64,000 nucleotides of DNA from an uncultured Eubacteriales bacterium (GTDB lineage: Bacteria; Bacillota; Clostridia; Oscillospirales; Oscillospiraceae), in assembly GCA_958402445.1 (NCBI GenBank), contig CATXTO010000005.1:1-64000 (forward strand), given 5' to 3'. The position numbers were made by a program, and so were the translations under genes. Below, in pieces: positions 59,857 through 64,000 of the stretch. The notes beneath the pieces were generated by a model that had not been told where the DNA came from, ran no database searches, and saw nothing but the letters and a program-made list of their open reading frames with translations. Positions within the stretch are counted from its first letter, which is position 1, and each line of letters starts with the position of its first letter.

Positions 59857-60755
59857 TGAGAGACTATATCGTGCGCGCGCTATCGGCGGAGGGCTTCGTG
59901 AAGGCCGCAGCCATCCGTTCCACGGAGATGGTTCGTAGGGGTAGACAGATTCACAAGACCACGCCAACCGCCACAGCGGCGCTTGGGCGGGCTCTGACGG
60001 CGGCATCCCTTATGGGAAATATGCAAAAGGTGGAGAACGGCTCCGTGACGCTGCAGATCAAAGGCGGCGGCCCCTTGGGCACCATTTTGTGTGTGGCGGA
60101 TGCCATTGGAAATGTGCGGGGCTATGTACAGAACCCGGGAATCTCTCTGCTGGAGAAATACCCGGGCAAGCTGGACGTGGGCGCTGCGGTGGGAACGGAC
60201 GGCATGCTGACGGTTGCCCGGGATTTGCAGATGAAAGAGCCCTATGTGGGCAGCGTCGCTTTGGTTTCCGGAGAAATTGCCGAGGATGTGACGGCGTATT
60301 TCGCGCAGAGCGAGCAGACGCCGACGGCTTGCGCCCTAGGTGTTCTAATCGACCGGGATCAGTCCGTTCAGGTAGCGGGTGGCTATCTAATCCAATTGTT
60401 GCCAGAAGCGCCGAAGAGCGTGGCGGAGAGGCTGGAGAGGGGGATTCAGGAGGCGGGCGCGGTGACGGCAATGCTGGCCCAGGGCCTGACGCCTGAGCAG
60501 ATGCTGCAAACGGTTTGCGCTGGTATGGATGTGGAGTTCCTGGAGACAACGCCCGTGGCCTACCGGTGCTATTGTTCCAGGGAGCGAGTTACATCGGCCC
60601 TGATCAGCCTGGGGGAGCAGGAGCTGCATGAAATCGCGGAAAAGGGAGAAACTGTAGAAGTCGGTTGCCAGTTTTGCGATACAACCTATGCTTTTGACCC
60701 GACGGAAATCAAAGGGCTGGTGCAAAAGCTTCGCGCCGGGAAGCGCGGGAGCTAG
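59856..60755 (+). CDS. hslO: Redox-regulated chaperone Hsp33
   Basis: A 299-residue holdase activated by oxidation. The N-terminal domain starts DYIVRALSAEGFVKAAAI; the C-terminal zinc redox switch has C-x-C and C-x2-C (Cys238, Cys240, Cys271, Cys274; CYC and CQFC). ATG 59856 shares its A with the preceding stop (TGATG). The in-frame opening at 59775 lies inside the methyltransferase gene. Confidence 0.95.
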   Translation: MRDYIVRALSAEGFVKAAAIRSTEMVRRGRQIHKTTPTATAALGRALTAASLMGNMQKVENGSVTLQIKGGGPLGTILCVADAIGNVRGYVQNPGISLLEKYPGKLDVGAAVGTDGMLTVARDLQMKEPYVGSVALVSGEIAEDVTAYFAQSEQTPTACALGVLIDRDQSVQVAGGYLIQLLPEAPKSVAERLERGIQEAGAVTAMLAQGLTPEQMLQTVCAGMDVEFLETTPVAYRCYCSRERVTSALISLGEQELHEIAEKGETVEVGCQFCDTTYAFDPTEIKGLVQKLRAGKRGS

Positions 60756-60844
60756 CGTTTCCGCGCTCCTATTTGCGCCTGGGAGTGCCGCCGCTTCATG
60801 GACTTGCTAAGTGGAAAAATCTATGAAAAAAGCGAAAAAAACGC

Positions 60845-60873
60845 TTGACAAGGACCAGAGCCATGTGTATAAT
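60845..60873 (+). promoter_or_regulatory. Strong sigma-A promoter of the tRNA operon
   Basis: Consensus TTGACA (60845-60850), a 17-bp spacer and consensus TATAAT (60868-60873), about 64 bp before the first tRNA. Confidence 0.9.
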
Positions 60874-60936
60874 TAAACCCGTCGCTGAGATGTGCCGAGT
60901 TTTCGTTTGCCCTGTGCGTCTTGGTTTGCACGGTTG

Positions 60937-61012
60937 GGGAGCATAGCTCAGCTGGGAGAGCACATGCCTTACAAGCATGGGGTCACAGGTTCGAGCCCTG
61001 TTGTTCCCACCA
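60937..61012 (+). tRNA. tRNA-Val (anticodon TAC)
   Basis: A 76-nt cloverleaf with encoded CCA. Acceptor GGGAGCA with TGTTCCC, anticodon loop CTTACAA in CATGC/GCATG, T-loop GGTTCGAGCC. First tRNA of the operon. Confidence 0.95.
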
Positions 61013-61018
61013 TTATTT

Positions 61019-61095
61019 GGCCCGGTGGTGCAGTCGGTTAGCACGCCAGCCTGTCACGCTGGAGGTCGACGGTTCGAGTCCGTTCCGGGTCGCCA
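61019..61095 (+). tRNA. tRNA-Asp (anticodon GTC)
   Basis: A 77-nt cloverleaf with encoded CCA. Acceptor GGCCCGG with CCGGGTC, anticodon loop CTGTCAC in CCAGC/GCTGG. Confidence 0.95.
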
Positions 61096-61130
61096 TAGCA
61101 TCGGAGCAGAGCGCCAGCTCTGCTCGTCAT

Positions 61131-61206
61131 GCCTCTGTAGCTCAGTCGGTAGAGCAGGGGACTGAAAATCCCCGTGTCGTTGGTTCGATTCCGACCGGAG
61201 GCACCA
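61131..61206 (+). tRNA. tRNA-Phe (anticodon GAA)
   Basis: A 76-nt cloverleaf with encoded CCA. Acceptor GCCTCTG with CGGAGGC, anticodon loop CTGAAAA in GGGGA/TCCCC. Confidence 0.95.
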
Positions 61207-61210
61207 GGAT

Positions 61211-61286
61211 GCGGGTGTAGCTCATCTGGTAGAGCGCCACCTTGCCAAGGTGGAGGTAGCGAGTTCGAGCCTCGTCACCCGCTCCA
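61211..61286 (+). tRNA. tRNA-Gly (anticodon GCC)
   Basis: A 76-nt cloverleaf with encoded CCA. Acceptor GCGGGTG with CACCCGC, anticodon loop TTGCCAA in CCACC/GGTGG. Confidence 0.95.
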
Positions 61287-61323
61287 TTTTTGTTCTATTA
61301 TGCCCTTGCCTTCCGTTACATAT

Positions 61324-61398
61324 GGTACCGTGGCCAAGTGGTAAGGCAAAGGTCTGCAAAACCTTCATTCCCCAGTTCAAATCTGGGCGGTACCTCCA
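61324..61398 (+). tRNA. tRNA-Cys (anticodon GCA)
   Basis: A 75-nt cloverleaf with encoded CCA. Acceptor GGTACCG with CGGTACC, anticodon loop CTGCAAA in AAGGT/ACCTT. Last tRNA of the operon. Confidence 0.95.
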
Positions 61399-61401
61399 AA
61401 G

Positions 61402-61436
61402 CAAAAACGCCAGCTTATGGGCTGGCGTTTTTGTTG
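61402..61436 (+). terminator. Rho-independent terminator of the tRNA operon
   Basis: CAAAAACGCCAGC (61402-61414) and GCTGGCGTTTTTG (61421-61433) form a 13-bp stem with a 6-nt loop and a T-run. Confidence 0.9.
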
Positions 61437-61476
61437 TTAGTTTTCCGGCGTGTAGATTGGGAAGGAGCATGCGCAC

Positions 61477-62241
61477 ATGCACGATTGGTTTACCATAATT
61501 GAAGTGGACGCGGATACCTATGCCATCTGCGAGGACCGGCATTGGGAGCGTGTGCGCAGCTATCTCCTGGTGGGTTCGACTCGCGCGATTTTAATTGATA
61601 CCGGCTTGGGTGTTGCTGATATCCGGCAGGTGGTGAGTCGTTTCACATCGTTGCCGGTCACGGTCGTGACAACCCATGGGCACTGGGACCATATCGGCGG
61701 ACACGGCCTTTTTTCAGAGATTTTGATTCATGAAAAGGAGGCGGCGTGGATTTCCGGGGAGTTCCCCATTCCGCTCTCCGCGGTCAAGGCCAATTTGCTG
61801 CGGGAACCCAACGAACTTCCAAGCGCTTTTGATCTTGACGTTTATCGGGTATACGCTGGGGGCCCGACTGCCTGCTTGGTTGATGGTGACTGTCTGGAGC
61901 TGGGAAACCGTAAATTGGTAGTCTATCATACGCCGGGCCACTCTCCGGGCCATATCTGCCTCTGGGAAGCGGACCGCGGCTATCTTTTTACGGGGGACTT
62001 GATTTACTGCGGCTGCCTGTACGCGTTTTATCCAAGTACGGACCCGGTGGCCTATCTACATTCGGTGCATCGTTTGCAGGAATTGCCGGTAAAAAAGCTG
62101 CTGCCTGCGCACCACACACTCAACCTGCCGGAGGATTTTTTGCGGCAGGTGGACGCGGGGTTGCAAGAGCTCTGCCGGGCAGGCAAGCTGCATCATGGCA
62201 GCGGTCTGTTTACCTTTTCTAACTTTTCCATTCAAATGTAA
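61477..62241 (+). CDS. MBL-fold metallohydrolase
   Basis: A 254-residue metallo-beta-lactamase-fold protein. Metal ligands in HGHWDHIGG (His67, His69, Asp71, His72), the second His in TPGHSPGH, Asp in FTGDLIY and the last His in LLPAHH. Resembles glyoxalase II-like hydrolases; the substrate is unknown. GGAAGGAG lies upstream of the ATG. It lies 40 bp before the M55 peptidase gene, probably the same transcript. Confidence 0.88.
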   Translation: MHDWFTIIEVDADTYAICEDRHWERVRSYLLVGSTRAILIDTGLGVADIRQVVSRFTSLPVTVVTTHGHWDHIGGHGLFSEILIHEKEAAWISGEFPIPLSAVKANLLREPNELPSAFDLDVYRVYAGGPTACLVDGDCLELGNRKLVVYHTPGHSPGHICLWEADRGYLFTGDLIYCGCLYAFYPSTDPVAYLHSVHRLQELPVKKLLPAHHTLNLPEDFLRQVDAGLQELCRAGKLHHGSGLFTFSNFSIQM

Positions 62242-62280
62242 CGCAAGTGATTAAAGCATTCACATGAAAGGGAGAACACA

Positions 62281-63132
62281 ATGAAGCAACTGATTTTAAT
62301 TTCCGACATGGAGGGGGCCAGCGGTATTTTTGAGCAAAACAGGGCTGCATGTTCCCATGGATCTCAGCTCTGGAGAGAATACGGCAGAGACTGCATGACC
62401 AGTGATGTGCTGGCCGTCTGCGAGGCCGCCAACGCATGTGGAGTGGACGAAATCTTATTTTATGACAGTCACTTTGCCGGATGTCCAGAGTCCAATGTCA
62501 AGTTGGAGTTGCTCCCGAGTAACGTCCGGGTCGTCGACACGCCAGACCGCTGCTTTTTATGGCGGAGAATCCGCGGACAGGCCGCCTGGGAGCCCTATGG
62601 TCTGATAACCGTTGGCCAGCATGCCAGGTTTGGAGAGCCGGACGCCTATTTCCCGCATACCATTCAAACCCCGCCAATCAAGGGTTTTTATCTCAACGAT
62701 AAACACATTGCGGAAATCGGCCTGAGCGCGCTCCAGTTTTGCGGTACTCCATATGTAGCGAATATCGGCTGCGCCGCTTCTCACAAAGAGGCGCGGGAGC
62801 TCAGCCAGACGGTGCATTGCATCACGGTAAAAAATCGCAAGACTCATTGGGAACCAACCTATCAGGAGACGTACCCCTTGATCTTTGAGGGCGTTAAAAA
62901 AGCGTTGGCGGATATGCAGAATTTGCAGGTGCTTCAGGTTGCGGAGCCCTGCGAATACAGGATGGAGCTCACGGAGGGGTTCCATTTCGTACCCCCGCAG
63001 CGCCTGAGCTGGCTGGGGAGCTTTACGGAGCGACAGGCAACTTGGACCGCGCCGAACATTGAAATCGGACTAGAGCTGTTTCACAATGTCCGGGCCTGTA
63101 TTCACAAGGATGCGGTGTGCGGCGAAGGATAA
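62281..63132 (+). CDS. M55 family metallopeptidase (D-aminopeptidase-like)
   Basis: A 283-residue protein related to DppA D-aminopeptidase. It opens with SDMEGASGIF carrying ligands Asp9 and Glu11. DSHFAG and GQHARFG correspond to the family's DSHG and G(Y/H)HA motifs, the latter with Gln before His, and NIGC follows. These zinc enzymes cleave D-amino-acid peptides, possibly recycling wall peptides; that role is inference. GGGAGAAC precedes the ATG. Confidence 0.85.
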   Translation: MKQLILISDMEGASGIFEQNRAACSHGSQLWREYGRDCMTSDVLAVCEAANACGVDEILFYDSHFAGCPESNVKLELLPSNVRVVDTPDRCFLWRRIRGQAAWEPYGLITVGQHARFGEPDAYFPHTIQTPPIKGFYLNDKHIAEIGLSALQFCGTPYVANIGCAASHKEARELSQTVHCITVKNRKTHWEPTYQETYPLIFEGVKKALADMQNLQVLQVAEPCEYRMELTEGFHFVPPQRLSWLGSFTERQATWTAPNIEIGLELFHNVRACIHKDAVCGEG

Positions 63133-63151
63133 AAAATAAGCGACACCTCCC

Positions 63152-63185
63152 CAAAAATCCCACCCGTTACCGGGTGGGATTTTTG
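63152..63185. terminator. Bidirectional terminator between converging genes
   Basis: CAAAAATCCCACCCG (63152-63166) and CGGGTGGGATTTTTG (63171-63185) form a perfect 15-bp stem with a TTAC loop, serving both the M55 gene and the minus-strand gene that ends at 63217. Confidence 0.9.
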
Positions 63186-63216
63186 TTGGCTTTTGCGTTA
63201 CGTAAGAGGAAGAAGC

Positions 63217-64000
63217 CTAGTAAAGGGACTTGGTGATAACGATTTGATTATTTACTTTATCTAGCCTTAAGGCGTCTCCAGAGGCCATGGTGAACTTCGC
63301 CAGGTCTTCTTCTGTGAGACGGTAGTTGAGACCTTCCGCCACGGGTACTTTCCGCATGGACAGACTGGCTCGGATGGTGAGATTGGTGGCCAGGGGTCCG
63401 CCGATATAGACGACACAGCCTTCTGCAAGGCTCACATTTCCATCTGCATCATTTACCCCATTTTGTAGATAGATATCGCCGTCTAGTTCCATTTGCTTGC
63501 CGGATTCCGGGGCGTTGACGATGATACGGGCGCCGGAACCGTTACCAATGGCAGCAATGGAGCCGCCGGTTTTGGCCGTATTGTTCCGGAAGACGCCGCC
63601 GTTTAAGACAATATCTCCGCCATAGTAGGCATAGAACATGCCATTGGTGCAAACGCAGTCTTCCACCAGAATGTCGTTGATAATACAATTGGACCGAGCG
63701 CCAATGGAGGTGGAGCTGCCCCAGGTCAGCGCGATAGCGCCGCTGCCGCCCTCGATGTCCCGGAAGGTGGCGCCGTTTATAATTAGATTCGTATCCTGCT
63801 TGGCCAAGCCGGAAGTCAAAGAGAAGACGCCGCCCATGCTGTTGGCAGTATGATTCTGGAATACGGTTCCGGCGTTCGCTGTGACGAGCGTGCCGGTTTC
63901 GCTGTCGCTGTCGTAATCCAACGAGAACATAGCAGCGCTGTTGTTTTTGACAAAGGGTTTATTTCCGTCAAAAATAATATTTTCCATAGTGACATGGCAG
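63217..64000 (-). CDS. Beta-helix surface protein, C-terminal part (runs off the window)
   Basis: The last 256 or more residues of a protein whose frame stays open to base 64000; the ATG at 63987 is probably internal. It carries repeated right-handed beta-helix / Pmp-like units with GG-x-(I/F) and FxNN or FRD patterns (MGGVFSLTSG, ATFRDIEGGSGAIAL, GVFRNNTAKTGGSIAAI), followed by a beta domain ending VNNQIVITKSLY. There is no sortase motif or C-terminal anchor at this end. Likely a large secreted or surface adhesin-type protein; exact function unknown. Confidence 0.75.
   Translation of the reverse strand, partial: CHVTMENIIFDGNKPFVKNNSAAMFSLDYDSDSETGTLVTANAGTVFQNHTANSMGGVFSLTSGLAKQDTNLIINGATFRDIEGGSGAIALTWGSSTSIGARSNCIINDILVEDCVCTNGMFYAYYGGDIVLNGGVFRNNTAKTGGSIAAIGNGSGARIIVNAPESGKQMELDGDIYLQNGVNDADGNVSLAEGCVVYIGGPLATNLTIRASLSMRKVPVAEGLNYRLTEEDLAKFTMASGDALRLDKVNNQIVITKSLY

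Noticed and set aside
60742..60767. AGCGCGG/CCGCGCT hairpin at the hslO stop codon
   Set aside because: Short stem that includes the stop codon, with no T-run; too weak to call a terminator.

Overview
The window is chromosomal DNA of a Gram-positive member of the class Clostridia, probably an Oscillospiraceae-type gut anaerobe (inference). The grounds are the gene order yicC-remA-gmk-rpoZ-priA-def-fmt-rsmB-rlmN-stp-prkC-rsgA, a meso-diaminopimelate-type MurE, a class A RNase P RNA, several lipoproteins, many GTG/TTG starts with strong Shine-Dalgarno (SD) sequences, and a GC-rich composition. The first 2.1 kb is visibly AT-richer.

Layout. 1-3352: an AT-rich ABC exporter pair with a damaged first gene, then a decayed large serine recombinase and tRNA-Ala. 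3694-4891: a zinc-ribbon membrane protein and rnpB, divergent from murD. 4891-7529: murD, ispD, ispF. 7753-10424: a lipoprotein, then a DUF3343 protein and a cysteine-desulfurase-like enzyme. 10575-13122: c-di-AMP synthase cdaA, its regulator cdaR and an RseC-like protein. 13112-25448: the long conserved information-processing run, ending with the PP2C phosphatase / PASTA kinase pair and rsgA. 25610-29498: pepD, an amidohydrolase, a DegV protein and a small membrane exporter. 29585-30614: a decayed surface-repeat gene. 30643-39138 (minus strand): a dehydrogenase, a methyltransferase, and an accessory block of ABC ATPase, double-length permease, a 45-residue remnant lipoprotein, two full-length paralogous lipoproteins and a small secreted protein. 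39563-41532 (minus strand): tRNA-Arg, rsmI, a TrmN6-like methylase and a ferredoxin. 41707-44073: clpC. 44302-58584: the division and cell-wall (dcw) cluster mraZ-rsmH-ftsL-pbp-murE-murF-mraY-ftsW-murG-murA-ftsQ-ftsZ, with MraZ-type repeats in the promoter. 58811-60755: a YerC/TrpR-like regulator, a methyltransferase and hslO. 60937-61398: a five-tRNA operon (Val, Asp, Phe, Gly, Cys). 61477-63132: an MBL-fold hydrolase and an M55 peptidase. The window ends inside a beta-helix surface protein.

Most genes are core housekeeping. Peptidoglycan precursor genes (murD, murE, murF, mraY, murG, murA), the septal PBP, FtsW/FtsQ/FtsZ, the PASTA kinase/phosphatase pair and c-di-AMP synthesis together cover wall growth and its signalling. 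The best candidates for something undescribed are in the minus-strand accessory block at 32.5-39.4 kb. There, tandem lipoproteins share a Cys/His cluster and each is preceded by a similar inverted repeat containing AGGAGG. One copy has collapsed to a signal peptide plus a C-terminal tail directly in front of a permease that has no visible SD and looks like two fused permease units. Two further points are a 44-nt perfect palindrome touching tRNA-Arg and a hairpin that buries the SD of the DUF3343 gene.
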